From Galactobacter sp. (GTDB taxonomy: Bacteria; Actinomycetota; Actinomycetes; Actinomycetales; Micrococcaceae): DNA of 57,100 nucleotides. The notes under the pieces are model-generated. The model worked only from the letters and a program-made list of their open reading frames with translations, was not told the origin of the DNA and searched no databases. The position numbers were made by a program, and so were the translations under genes. Shown in pieces: positions 24,597 to 33,302 of this stretch (the stretch's first letter is position 1; each line of letters begins with the position of its first letter). The stretch covers positions 1-57,100 of the forward strand of contig NZ_JALAGT010000088.1 of NCBI RefSeq assembly GCF_022712295.1, read 5' to 3'.

Positions 24597-24917
24597 GCCG
24601 GCGCCGTACGGTGTGCGCACCAGCGCTCAGGTGTCCCCGTCCTGGTGACCGAGCACGGTATGCAATCGGACGACGACGGGCTCCGGGAGGACTTCATCCC
24701 GGCCGCGCTCGCGGCGCTAGCGGAGGAGACCGCCCCGGGGCACGCTCGTGCTCGGCTATTGCCACTGGACCCTCATGAACAACTTCGAGTGGATCTTCGG
24801 TTACCGGCCGAAGCTGGGGTTGGCCTCGGTGGATCGAACCAGTTTCCGGCGGACCCTCAAGCCCAGTGCGGTGCGTATGCGGCCGCTGTCAGGGAGGATC
24901 GCGCCGCCCGCGTGTGA
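24597..24917 (+). pseudogene. Remnant of a GH1 beta-glucosidase-type enzyme (C-terminal end only)
   Basis: The plus strand carries the GH1 C-terminal block. VRCAHQRSGVPVLVTEHG contains the catalytic-nucleophile motif (TEHG for TENG). After one extra G in a G run at 24737-24740 the frame moves to LGYCHWTLMNNFEWIFGYRP and LGLASVDRTSFRRTLKPSA. A second shift near 24870 returns to the first frame (AYAAAVREDRAARV, stop at 24917). The roughly 350 residues before the nucleophile are missing. It is divergent from the GH78 remnant and abuts it, as if one deletion removed both 5' halves and their shared promoter. Confidence 0.8.
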
Positions 24918-24939
24918 ACCCGCCCATGTGAACGGTGAA

Positions 24940-24989
24940 AAGCCACAGTGACGGGGCCGACTGACCGGTCGGCACCGTCGTTGTGGCTT
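24940..24989 (+). terminator. Hairpin after the GH1 remnant
   Basis: 22-nt arms (24940-24961 and 24968-24989, AAGCCACA outer end) with one mismatch and two wobble pairs, followed by CTTCTTGCC. It is likely the original terminator of the GH1 gene, still intact. Confidence 0.65.
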
Positions 24990-25029
24990 CTTGCCGTATT
25001 CCCGTCACCGACGCGAGAGAATGGGGACC

Positions 25030-25842
25030 ATGCCCCAGACCCACAACCCCATCGACGGCACCACGCTCTCCTTCGACCTGACCCCGGCTAAATCGGCGGC
25101 CGGCGGCGAGGACTCACCGGCCATCGTCTGGTTGCACGGTTCGGCGCTCTCCCGTGTGCCGTGGCGGGGTTTGAGCTACATGTCCGCGTTCCCTGGGCAC
25201 AAGCACCTTCGACCGGATGCCCGCGGACACGGCCGCAGCGACAAACCCCATGAAGCGGAGTCCTATCGCCCGGAGCTGATGGTCTCCGACGTGCTCGCCT
25301 GCATGGATGCCGTGGGAATCAAGTGCGCCATCATCGTGGGCTATTCGATGGGCGCGCGAGTGGCCTGGCAGCTGGTGGAACAGCACCCGGAGCGGGTCAT
25401 CGCCTTTGCGGCGCTGGGCGGCTCGCACCGCGCGCAGCAGGCGGAGGAGATCGAACACATCTTCTTCCCCGGCTACCTCGACGTCCTGGAACAGGGGGAC
25501 ATCGACGGGTTCGTGAGGGGATTCGGTCCCGGTCTGGACACCAACACTGCCGCGGCCTTCAGACGCAACGACCCATTGGCACTGGCGGCGTGGTTCCGTG
25601 CGACGTCCACCTATGACACGGGGATGCCTGACCTCGCCGTGCGCAAGGTCCGGCAGCCGGCGCTACTGGTGGCGGGTACGCGCGACGAACAGCGCTACCA
25701 GGACTCGCTCGACGCCGTGCGACTGTTGCCGCACGGGCGTTTCCTCGGCCTGCCAGGCGCGACCCACTCGGCCACGCTGGCCCGGGCGCCGGAGGTCCTG
25801 AAAGGCCTTGCTCCGTTCGTGGAGACGGTCTCCGGACGCTGA
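25030..25842 (+). CDS. Alpha/beta-fold hydrolase
   Basis: 270 aa. The nucleophile elbow is GYSMGA (Ser at about 114), the oxyanion strand is VWLHGSALSR, an RPDARGHGRSDKP loop precedes the nucleophile, the acid is probably Asp in AGTRDEQ, and the base is His in GATHSA near residue 253. Small esterase, lactonase or dehalogenase-type enzymes share this layout, so the substrate is not assignable. ATG 25030 follows GGGG at short spacing; ATG 25021 is equally possible. Confidence 0.87.
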   Translation: MPQTHNPIDGTTLSFDLTPAKSAAGGEDSPAIVWLHGSALSRVPWRGLSYMSAFPGHKHLRPDARGHGRSDKPHEAESYRPELMVSDVLACMDAVGIKCAIIVGYSMGARVAWQLVEQHPERVIAFAALGGSHRAQQAEEIEHIFFPGYLDVLEQGDIDGFVRGFGPGLDTNTAAAFRRNDPLALAAWFRATSTYDTGMPDLAVRKVRQPALLVAGTRDEQRYQDSLDAVRLLPHGRFLGLPGATHSATLARAPEVLKGLAPFVETVSGR

Positions 25843-26191
25843 TGGCGCTCGCCGCGGCGGCCGCCGGGCAGGAATGGGTCGCCGAGTTCCCCTGGCTGAA
25901 CACCAGGACGCACCGCATTACCGACACGCACCGTCTTTCTCGGTAGCTGGTGCCGGACTGTGCAGGCGATGGCAAGGACACCTGGTGCTGCGACGCCAAT
26001 GGCAACTACGACTTCAGCGGCGGTGCCGCAGGCGGCCGGGTGGAAGATCACCGCTGGCGGTCCGATGTCGTCCGGGGGTGCTACTACAGGTGCAGGCACA
26101 TACAGAAGGCCAGGGCGGCTCGGGTCGGAGCACGCACCTGGCCTTCGAGTACGGGGAAAGTGTGCACCCCGCGCAATAGATGTTGGGCCGG
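25843..26191. other. 349-bp stretch with no confident gene; possible decayed coding DNA
   Basis: No recognisable gene. A 34-codon ORF (25842-25946, MALAAAAAGQEWVAEFPWL then a basic tail) starts on the A of the hydrolase stop codon and might be the relic of a coupled gene. A later frame from 25950 encodes a Cys-containing peptide (PDCAGDGKDTWCCDANGNY) with coding-like third positions for about 45 codons, then degenerates and runs into the acyl-CoA dehydrogenase gene. Neither matches a family I know. I treat the stretch as probable decay. Confidence 0.35.
26105..26146 (-). terminator. Possible terminator of the acyl-CoA dehydrogenase gene
   Basis: A perfect 10-bp inverted repeat (GAAGGCCAGG at 26105-26114 and its complement at 26137-26146) with a 22-base loop, 46 bases beyond the dehydrogenase stop. 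The long loop makes this weaker than the other hairpins in the window. Confidence 0.4.
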
Positions 26192-27463
26192 TCAGCCCGT
26201 GAAGGTGGATTTCCCGGTCACCGAGCGTCCGATCAGCAGCGCCTGCACCGTCTCCGTTCCCTCGTAGGTGTGCAGCGCCTCCACATCCGCGAAGTGCCGT
26301 GCGGCGCGGTTGCCGATCAGGATGCCGTTGCCACCCAGCAGGTCGCGGGCGTTCGCGGCGATGGAACGTGCCGCGCGGGTGGAGGAGTACTTCGCCAGCG
26401 ACGCCTGCGGCCCGGTCAAGGCACCGGCTGCCTCCAGGCGTTCGCAATGACGTGCAAGCAGCTGGATCTGCACCATCTCTGACTGCATGCGGGCCAGGCG
26501 TTCGTTCACGATCTGCGATGAGGCGAGAGGGCGGCCGAACTGTTCACGCTGCTTGGCGTACGCCACGGCGGTCTCGTAGGCACCCATCGCTGCACCCACA
26601 GCGGACCAGGCAACGCCGAGGCGGGTCGCGAAAAGCACCTGCGAGGTGTCCTTGAAGGAACGCGCATCGGCCAGCAACGCGTCGTCGGGCACAAACATGT
26701 TCTTCAGGGTGATGTGGGCCTGCCAGATGGCGCGCAGCGCCAGCTTGCCCGTGATTGTCTCCGCCGAGTAACCGGGGGAGGCCTGGTCCACCACGAAGCC
26801 GCGCACGTCGCCGTCGTCGTCCCTGGCCCAGACCACGGAGGCCGCCTCGAGTCCCAGCTGAGGTCCGAGCGAACCGTTGCCGATCCACTTCTTCTCACCG
26901 TTGAGTACCCATCCGCCGCTCACCCGGGTGGCGCGGGTCCCGAGCCCCACGGAGTCGGAGCCGTGGGTGGGTTCGGTGAGTGCGAAGGCGCCGGGGAGTT
27001 CACCGGTCGCCATGGGGCGGGCCCAGCGTTCCACCTGCTCCTGCGAGCCCTTGTCGGCCACGGACCGCAGCGCAAGGGCGCCCTGGACACCGACGATGGT
27101 GGCGACCGAGGCGTCCACGCGCGCCAATTCCATGTTCACCAGGCCGGCGGCCAGGCGGGACTGGTGTGGGAAACCATCCAGGTTCACGCCGTCGCGCAGC
27201 AGGTCGAGTTCGCCGAGGCGGCGCACCAGCTGCAGGGGGTAATCGGCGCGGTCCCAGTAGTCGTCGATGATGGGGGCCACCTCGGTGAGTGAGAACTCCC
27301 TGGCGCGCTGCCGGTACTCGGCGTCCTCGTCCGGCACGTCGGCGAAAACCCCGGCCGGGTCCACATCCACCGCGTGCTCGCCGCGCCCGTAGAGCTCGTA
27401 CTCGGGCTCGGTCACGCCGTCGGGGAAGGTCTCGTTGTATTGGCTCTGCTGGTCCTGCGTCAT
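26192..27463 (-). CDS. Acyl-CoA dehydrogenase, glutaryl-CoA-dehydrogenase-like
   Basis: 423 aa. Family signatures are in order: FALTEPTHGSDSVGL (flavin/substrate loop, about 175-190), GEKKWIGNGSLG, REQFGRPLASSQIVNERLAR, and the catalytic glutamate in YEGTETVQALLIGR near the C-terminus. The position of that Glu and the surrounding motif resemble glutaryl-CoA dehydrogenases. It oxidises an acyl-CoA with FAD. GAGGAG before ATG 27463 sets the start; a longer frame to 27754 has no ribosome site. Monocistronic. Substrate assignment is tentative. Confidence 0.88.
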   Translation of the reverse strand: MTQDQQSQYNETFPDGVTEPEYELYGRGEHAVDVDPAGVFADVPDEDAEYRQRAREFSLTEVAPIIDDYWDRADYPLQLVRRLGELDLLRDGVNLDGFPHQSRLAAGLVNMELARVDASVATIVGVQGALALRSVADKGSQEQVERWARPMATGELPGAFALTEPTHGSDSVGLGTRATRVSGGWVLNGEKKWIGNGSLGPQLGLEAASVVWARDDDGDVRGFVVDQASPGYSAETITGKLALRAIWQAHITLKNMFVPDDALLADARSFKDTSQVLFATRLGVAWSAVGAAMGAYETAVAYAKQREQFGRPLASSQIVNERLARMQSEMVQIQLLARHCERLEAAGALTGPQASLAKYSSTRAARSIAANARDLLGGNGILIGNRAARHFADVEALHTYEGTETVQALLIGRSVTGKSTFTG

Positions 27464-27561
27464 GACGTCTCCTCTGCGCGTCGCGATTACTGCAAGCAGC
27501 CTAATGGAACTCGGTACCAAAAAGCGAAACCCAGTTTCACTGCCCGACGGTGGTGCTCGCC

Positions 27562-28260
27562 TCAGGCGCGCCCGCCTCCGTGGGCGCGCAGCGCCTGCTC
27601 CACCTGCGAACCGACCTCGGCCGGGTCGCCGGAGCCTGCCACCACCACGACCACCGGCGCCTCCGCAGCCGGGCTGGGGAGCGAACGATTGATCACGTCG
27701 GTCAGGGCCGCCTTCAGCGCGCCCCGAACGGCGTCGTCGGGCTCTCTGGTCCACGCTCTCAGATGATCATTGTGGACCGCTACCGTGGAGGCCGCCAGGC
27801 CTACGGCCCAGGTACGGGTCGAATCGGGGATCGGCCCGCGAGCGTGGGGTCCCAGACCCTCCGGCACGGGGGAATCGTTGAGCAGAAAATCGCGGAAGAG
27901 ACGCTCGAAGCGATGCGTGGTGACCAGTTCACGGTCACGCAGGGCAGGGACCTCATGCAGCAGATCCCACCGGACCTCGGCCAGGTCAGGGTGTGCGGTG
28001 TGGTGATCGAAGACGCTCAGTGCTGCGGGAATCAAGGCGTGCGGGCCATCGTCCGCATGGACCTTCAGAGCCAGCGAGGCCGCCGCGAGTCGTTCCTCCT
28101 GATCGGCGAAGACCATGCCTTCCTTGGAGTGGAAGCGCCGGAAGAAGGTGGAACGGCTCAGGCCGGCGGCGGCGGCGAGATCGTCCACGCTGGTGGTATC
28201 GAATCCGCGCTGCAGCAACAGCCGGAGCGCCGCAACGGGGACCAGATCAGTGCGTGCCAT
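27562..28260 (-). CDS. TetR-family regulator linked to the DHA2 exporter
   Basis: 232 aa with N-terminal TetR HTH (RGFDTTSVDDLAAAAGLSRS, STFFRRFHSKEG, about residues 19-48). ATG 28260 lies 14 bases inside the end of the exporter gene, preceded by GGAGACCACCC, so it is translated from the exporter message. TetR proteins beside efflux pumps usually repress them and bind the exported compound. Here the regulator being in the same transcript suggests negative feedback (inference). Confidence 0.88.
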   Translation of the reverse strand: MARTDLVPVAALRLLLQRGFDTTSVDDLAAAAGLSRSTFFRRFHSKEGMVFADQEERLAAASLALKVHADDGPHALIPAALSVFDHHTAHPDLAEVRWDLLHEVPALRDRELVTTHRFERLFRDFLLNDSPVPEGLGPHARGPIPDSTRTWAVGLAASTVAVHNDHLRAWTREPDDAVRGALKAALTDVINRSLPSPAAEAPVVVVVAGSGDPAEVGSQVEQALRAHGGGRA

Positions 28261-29851
28261 GGGTGGTCTCCTGTTCTTCTGGGTGAGCATGGTTGCGCGC
28301 TTCTGGATCGTCCTGCGCCCGCGCGGCCTCGGCCCGGGTGGAAGCGCGTGGGGCAAAGCACAGGGCCACGAGGGCCCCGAGCAGGGCCGCGCAGGCCGGC
28401 ACCAGGACCGAGACCCCGTAGGCCGAGGCAAAGGCATGATGCAGGAAGTCTGGCACGTCGGTTCCGCCGCTGCTGCCTTGAGCCGTGAGGTGCTGGGCCT
28501 CCCGCTTGGCCGCTGAAGGCAAGCCAGCGGTAGCGCCGCGCACCTCGGACTCGATCTGGGCTTGCATGACCCAGGCGATGACGGCGGAACCGATCACGGA
28601 GCCCACCTGTCTGGTGGTGTTGAAAACGCCGGAACCGGCTCCGGCATCCGCTTGGGTGAGGTCGCGGTTGTTGGTCAGGGAGATCGAGGGCCACACGGCG
28701 GCAGAGCCGATGCCCATGACGGCGGAGGACAACAAGAGCCAGATGAGGTCGGCCTGCTGGACCAAGCACCAGGAGGACGCGAACATTCCCGCGGCGAAGA
28801 TCGCGAAGCCCGGAGCGGCCATCCACTTGGTGTCCACCCGGGAAACCATGGAACCGGCCAGCGGGGAGGCCAGGATCGAGACCACGGACATGGGCGCCAT
28901 GACCAAGGCCGCCTGGGTGGGTGAGAAACCGTCCACGGTTTGCAGATACAGCACCACGGGCAACCCGAAGGTCGTCACGGCGATCCCCATACAGGTGGCA
29001 GTGAGGTTGGCCAGGGACACATTCCGGGAACGGAAGAGATGCAGCGGTAGCAGTGGTTCCTTCGAGTTCACGGACTGCCACCAGATGAACACGCCAAGAA
29101 TCACGCAGCCGGCCACGATGAACTCCCAGGCCGTGAACGGCCCCCAGATGCGGCTCCAATCGTGGCTCTCACCCTGCTGGATCCCGAAGACCAGGAGGAA
29201 CAGCCCCACCGAGGAGAGAACAACCCCGAGCAGGTCGAAGCTGTGGGAATGCACGGGCAACTTGGGAATCCAGATGGCGACCATGATGAAGCAGAGCACG
29301 CCCACCGGCAGGTTGACGAAGAAGATCCACTCCCAACCCAGGGCATCGACCAGGACACCGCCGAGCAGCGGGCCCGCGAGCGTGGCCACGCCTGCGGTGG
29401 CGCCCCAGACCGCCATCGGCGCGCCACGCTTCTCAGGCGCGAACATGCGGGTGATGAGGGTCATGGATTGAGGACTCAACAATGCGGCACCCAGACCCTG
29501 AACGGCGCGGGCGGCGATCAACCAGGCCACCGAGGAGGAGAGCCCACACCACAACGAGGCCCCGGTGAAGATCACCAGCCCCAACACGAAGATGTTCTTG
29601 GCTCCGAATCTGTCGCCGAGCCTGCCGGAGACCAGCAGGGGCACTGCATAGGTGAGCAGGTACGCGCTCGTGATCCACACGCCCGCGTTGAGATCGGCGT
29701 CCAACTCGGTCATCATCCGCGGCAGCGCCGTCACCACGATGGTGGTGTCGACCAGGAGCATGAAGAAGCCGAGCAGGAGCCCCACCATGGCCTTCCACGC
29801 CTGGGAAGCGGGAAGCCAAGGAGACGCTGCGGCGGGGGATGAGGAACTCAC
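28247..29851 (-). CDS. DHA2-family (EmrB/QacA) MFS multidrug exporter
   Basis: 534 aa with 14 membrane segments. Motif A is GRLGDRFGAKN, motif D1 is LLVDTTIVVTALPRM in TM1, and antiporter motif C is GVATLAGPLLGGVLV in TM5. A GESHDWSRIWGP loop and a long His/Glu/Ala-rich cytoplasmic tail follow. It would expel hydrophobic cations, drugs or dyes in exchange for protons. It starts at GTG 29851 and is followed in overlap by a TetR gene. Confidence 0.9.
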   Translation of the reverse strand: MSSSSPAAASPWLPASQAWKAMVGLLLGFFMLLVDTTIVVTALPRMMTELDADLNAGVWITSAYLLTYAVPLLVSGRLGDRFGAKNIFVLGLVIFTGASLWCGLSSSVAWLIAARAVQGLGAALLSPQSMTLITRMFAPEKRGAPMAVWGATAGVATLAGPLLGGVLVDALGWEWIFFVNLPVGVLCFIMVAIWIPKLPVHSHSFDLLGVVLSSVGLFLLVFGIQQGESHDWSRIWGPFTAWEFIVAGCVILGVFIWWQSVNSKEPLLPLHLFRSRNVSLANLTATCMGIAVTTFGLPVVLYLQTVDGFSPTQAALVMAPMSVVSILASPLAGSMVSRVDTKWMAAPGFAIFAAGMFASSWCLVQQADLIWLLLSSAVMGIGSAAVWPSISLTNNRDLTQADAGAGSGVFNTTRQVGSVIGSAVIAWVMQAQIESEVRGATAGLPSAAKREAQHLTAQGSSGGTDVPDFLHHAFASAYGVSVLVPACAALLGALVALCFAPRASTRAEAARAQDDPEARNHAHPEEQETTHGTH

Positions 29852-29943
29852 CGGTCAACTCTAGTGCGTGTCCGGTGAGTGGAGAGCGAGTACACAGCGC
29901 GCGGTTGGTACTCATCCGGGGTGGATGTGCCACCCTTGAGTTC

Positions 29944-31173
29944 ATGCAGTCCGCGTTCCTTTCTCTCGCCAAGACGCCGACACCCACCCCGGATGCCACC
30001 ACGGACGACCCCACCGGGTCGGGTGAGTCCTCCACCGACCCGAGCGGCGCCACCAGCACCGATCCAAGCGGGTACCCGACCGACCCGAGCACGGACCCGG
30101 TCATTCCGCTCACGCCGGAGCTCAAGGAAGTGGTCTCCGACGCGCCGGACTACCTTCGTCCCGTCCTCTCCATCCTGATCCCGGTGGGCGCGGCAGCGCT
30201 GATCACGGTGGTCGCCGGGTACATCATGATGCGGCTGCTGCGGAAGGTCCCCGCCGTTCAGACGCAGGCCAAACGCATGCTGCTGCCCGTGTTCTGCCTG
30301 ATGCTCTCGCTCGGCCTGGTGATCGGTACCGACGGGTTGATCTCGAATGACACCGGGAACCAGGTGGTCCAGGCCATCCTGAAGGTCACCATGATCGTGT
30401 GCATCACGTGGACCGTGGTCACGCTGATCTCCGTCTTCGAGCGTTCGGTCCTGGCCCAGCATGTGGACGACCCGGCGGACGTCACCTCCAAGCTGGCCAA
30501 GATGCGCACCCAGGTCACGTTGCTCAAGCGTGTGGCCACCGCCGTGGTGCTGGTGCTCGGTATCGGCGGAGTCCTGTTGATGATCCCAGCGGTGCAACGG
30601 CTGGGAACCACCATCCTGGCCTCCGCCGGTCTGGTCTCCGTGGTGGTCGGCCTCGCCGTCCAGGGTGTGCTCGCCAACGTCTTCGCCGGGTTGCAGGTGG
30701 CCTTCACGAGTTCCATCCGCGTGGACGACGTGGTCTTCGTGGAGGGTCAGCAGGGCAAGGTCCACGAGATCACCCTCACCTATGTGGTGATCGCGATGGC
30801 GGACGGCCGCAGCATGATCCTGCCGAGCACCTACTTCACCACCACCCCCTTCGAGAACTGGTCTCGCGAATCGAGGGAGCTCAATGGCACGGTGATCTTG
30901 GACCTGACCTGGGACGCACCCGTGGACTGGATCCGCCACCGCGTGGAACAGCTCGTGGACGCCTCAGAGTTGTGGGACGGGCGCAGCGTGGACACGTCGG
31001 TCAGTAATGCCGAGGGGGGACTGATGCGGATCAACATCGTGCTCTCGGCACGCAATGCCGGGGACCTCTGGACCTTGCGCAATCTGGTCAGGGAGAAGCT
31101 CATCACCGAGCTGAAGCAGAAGTACCCGAGTTCCCTACCGGTGCCGCAGATCCAGCGTCCACCCCAGGCCTGA
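29944..31173 (+). CDS. MscS-family mechanosensitive ion channel
   Basis: 409 aa. An N-terminal low-complexity Thr/Asp/Pro/Ser segment (TDPS units, about residues 10-52) is followed by TM helices at about 75-95, 110-130 and 145-165. The pore helix and beta domain follow (SAGLVSVVVGLAVQG, LANVFAGLQVAFTSSIRVDD, VHEITLTYVVIAMADGRSMILPS). It opens under membrane tension to release solutes. The proline-rich N-terminus is not part of the MscS core and is probably extracytoplasmic. ATG 29944 gives the only sensible N-terminus. Confidence 0.9.
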   Translation: MQSAFLSLAKTPTPTPDATTDDPTGSGESSTDPSGATSTDPSGYPTDPSTDPVIPLTPELKEVVSDAPDYLRPVLSILIPVGAAALITVVAGYIMMRLLRKVPAVQTQAKRMLLPVFCLMLSLGLVIGTDGLISNDTGNQVVQAILKVTMIVCITWTVVTLISVFERSVLAQHVDDPADVTSKLAKMRTQVTLLKRVATAVVLVLGIGGVLLMIPAVQRLGTTILASAGLVSVVVGLAVQGVLANVFAGLQVAFTSSIRVDDVVFVEGQQGKVHEITLTYVVIAMADGRSMILPSTYFTTTPFENWSRESRELNGTVILDLTWDAPVDWIRHRVEQLVDASELWDGRSVDTSVSNAEGGLMRINIVLSARNAGDLWTLRNLVREKLITELKQKYPSSLPVPQIQRPPQA

Positions 31174-31266
31174 GCCGCCGGTTCATCCTCTGGTCTGACC
31201 CGGAGGCCGCTGAATCCAGACCCTGCTCCGACGCGGCGCCACCCTGCCCGCCACCAAGCTTGGATC

Positions 31267-31989
31267 ATGACGCATCAAGCCCCGTGGCAGCAGCCACCGT
31301 CCCAGAACCAGACGCCCACTCGAATCGCGGCCCGCGGCCTGCTGAAGACCTATGGCACCACCCACGCCCTGGCCGGCGTGGACCTTGACGTGGCTCCGGG
31401 GGAGGCGCTCGCCGTGATGGGCACCTCCGGCTCCGGCAAGTCCACGCTGCTGCTGACGCTGGCTGGAATCGAACGCCCGGATGCCGGCCAGGTCGATTAC
31501 AACGGCTCCGGCGGCAGGAACATGGACATCGCTGCCCTGAATGAGGGCGAAAGGTCCAAGCTGCGTCGCGCCGAGTTCGGCTTCGTCTTCCAGGAGGGCC
31601 TGTTGATCCCCGAACTGACCGCGGTGGAGAACGTGGCCCTGCCGCTCATGGTGGCAGGTAGTCCACGCCTGAGCGCGGAGACCCAGGCGGCCGGCTGGCT
31701 GGCACAACTCGGTCTGGCCGGCATGGAGACCCGCCGGCTCAACGAACTCTCGGGTGGCCAGGCACAACGAGTGGCCATCGCCCGGGCTCAGGTGGGTGGC
31801 GCCCGCGTGGTCTTCGCGGACGAGCCGACGGGCGCTCTGGACTCCCGCACCTCGTCAGAGGTCATGGACGTCCTGCTGACCTCCACCGTGGGTCGAGGGG
31901 CCACCCTGATCGTGGTGACACACGACGCGCAGGTGGCGGCTCGGTGCGACCGCACCGTGACGATGCAGGACGGGCGGTTGGTGGGATGA
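31267..31989 (+). CDS. ABC transporter ATP-binding protein (MacB/LolD class)
   Basis: 240 aa. Walker A GTSGSGKST (about residues 51-59), Q-loop FVFQEGLLIPELT, signature LSGGQAQRVAIARA, Walker B VVFADEPTGALD and the switch His in VVTHDAQ. Partner of the FtsX-type permease whose start overlaps its stop (ATGA at 31986). Such pairs handle antimicrobial peptides, lipoproteins or cell-wall signals rather than small nutrients. No two-component system is next door to suggest bacitracin-type sensing. Confidence 0.92.
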   Translation: MTHQAPWQQPPSQNQTPTRIAARGLLKTYGTTHALAGVDLDVAPGEALAVMGTSGSGKSTLLLTLAGIERPDAGQVDYNGSGGRNMDIAALNEGERSKLRRAEFGFVFQEGLLIPELTAVENVALPLMVAGSPRLSAETQAAGWLAQLGLAGMETRRLNELSGGQAQRVAIARAQVGGARVVFADEPTGALDSRTSSEVMDVLLTSTVGRGATLIVVTHDAQVAARCDRTVTMQDGRLVG

Positions 31990-33290
31990 CCCCGATTCGG
32001 ATCTCATGGCTGCTGCGCCGCAGCACCGATCGACGTGCCGCGTCGCTCGGCTCGGGCGCCTATGCGCTCGTCACGACGCTGGTAGCGCTGACCATGGCGG
32101 GCGCCCATTCGTTCTTGCGCTGGGACGACGACGTCGGTGCGGGCCTCCAAGGACTGGCAGCGTTGGCGCTCGTGTTGCTGGTGGTCCCCTTGGTCTATCT
32201 CGGGGCTGCCGCGGCACGACTCTCGGCCCGGGCCCAGGACCGCAGGCTCTCCACGTTGCGGTTGGTGGGGGCCACCGGCCAGCAGGTGGCGGGCGTGACG
32301 GTCCTCGGCGCAGCGGCGGAGGCCGCGCTCGGCGCCGTTGCTGGACTGGTCGCGGGCGCGGCGCTGGCACCCGCCGTCGGGCTGATCCACTTCCGCGGTG
32401 AGGCGATCGGCACGGCCATCTGGATGCCGTGGTGGTTGGCCGCACTCGTGATGGTGGCCGTGGTGATCGTGGCCGCGGTCTCCGCGCTGGTAGGGATGCG
32501 GCGCGTGCTGGTGACTCCACTCGGCGTGCGGACTCGGGCGGCACGCCCGGTGCCGGGGTGGCTGCGCCTCGTGATTGCTGCCGGCCTCGTGGTGCTGGGC
32601 ATGATGGTGACGTCCTCGACCTCCACGTTGGGCCAGGTGGTGGGCGTGGCCGGAGTGGTCATCGCGATCCTCGGGGTGTTCCTTGGCGGCTTCGTGGCAC
32701 TGAATGCCGTTGGCCCCTGGGTGCTCGGTGTGTGGGCGCGGCGCAAGCTCCGCTCCGCCTCGAACGCAGCATCGCTGCTTTCGGCCCGTTCGGTGCTCGA
32801 CGACGCGGCCGCCACCTGGCGGCAGGTGTCCGGTGCCGCGATGGCCGGCTTCGTCGCGGTGGTGGGCGGCGCGGGCGCCGCCCTGAGCAAGGGCCTGGAT
32901 TCTGAGCCCTCCACCGACGTCGTCAGCGGTGTGGACGTGCGCACAGGCGTGATCGTGACGCTCGTGATCGCCTTCGTGGGCGTCGCCAGCACAACCCTGG
33001 TCTCCCAGGCCGCCACGGTCCTGGACCGCGAGGACCTGGACCACTCGCTGTGGATGATGGGCGTTCCGCCGGAGATCCCCGGCAAGGCCAGGGTGCAGGG
33101 GCTCATGGGGCCACTGGTGCTGACGCTGCTGGTGGCGGTGGTGGCCTCCGCGACGCTGCTGTTCCCGTTGGTGGGGATGAGCCTGATCACGGACCCCGTG
33201 ACACTGTTGGTGGTTGCACTGGTCTGTGTGCTCGGCGTCCTGACGGTCAGGGTGGCGGCGGTGGTGGCGGGCCGGGTGGCTACCCGGTAG
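31986..33290 (+). CDS. FtsX/MacB-like ABC transporter permease
   Basis: 434 aa with about 8-10 membrane segments in two related halves. An FtsX-like stretch lies in the first (LSTLRLVGATGQQVAGVTVL, the coupling region after TM2) and a shorter one in the second (LWMMGVPPEIPGKARVQG). There is no large extracytoplasmic domain, so it is a compact member. It works with the preceding ATPase. It is convergent with the siderophore operon, with only 12 bases between the stops. Confidence 0.85.
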   Translation: MTPIRISWLLRRSTDRRAASLGSGAYALVTTLVALTMAGAHSFLRWDDDVGAGLQGLAALALVLLVVPLVYLGAAAARLSARAQDRRLSTLRLVGATGQQVAGVTVLGAAAEAALGAVAGLVAGAALAPAVGLIHFRGEAIGTAIWMPWWLAALVMVAVVIVAAVSALVGMRRVLVTPLGVRTRAARPVPGWLRLVIAAGLVVLGMMVTSSTSTLGQVVGVAGVVIAILGVFLGGFVALNAVGPWVLGVWARRKLRSASNAASLLSARSVLDDAAATWRQVSGAAMAGFVAVVGGAGAALSKGLDSEPSTDVVSGVDVRTGVIVTLVIAFVGVASTTLVSQAATVLDREDLDHSLWMMGVPPEIPGKARVQGLMGPLVLTLLVAVVASATLLFPLVGMSLITDPVTLLVVALVCVLGVLTVRVAAVVAGRVATR

Positions 33291-33302
33291 GCCGGACGCC
33301 GC

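Noticed and set aside
25950..26267. 105-codon Cys-containing ORF as a real gene
   Set aside because: It runs into the acyl-CoA dehydrogenase gene in antisense, has no ribosome site and loses coding character halfway.
29971..30105. Tandem repeat in the MscS gene N-terminus
   Set aside because: It is low-complexity TDPS/DPSG coding sequence, a flexible linker, not a DNA repeat of interest.
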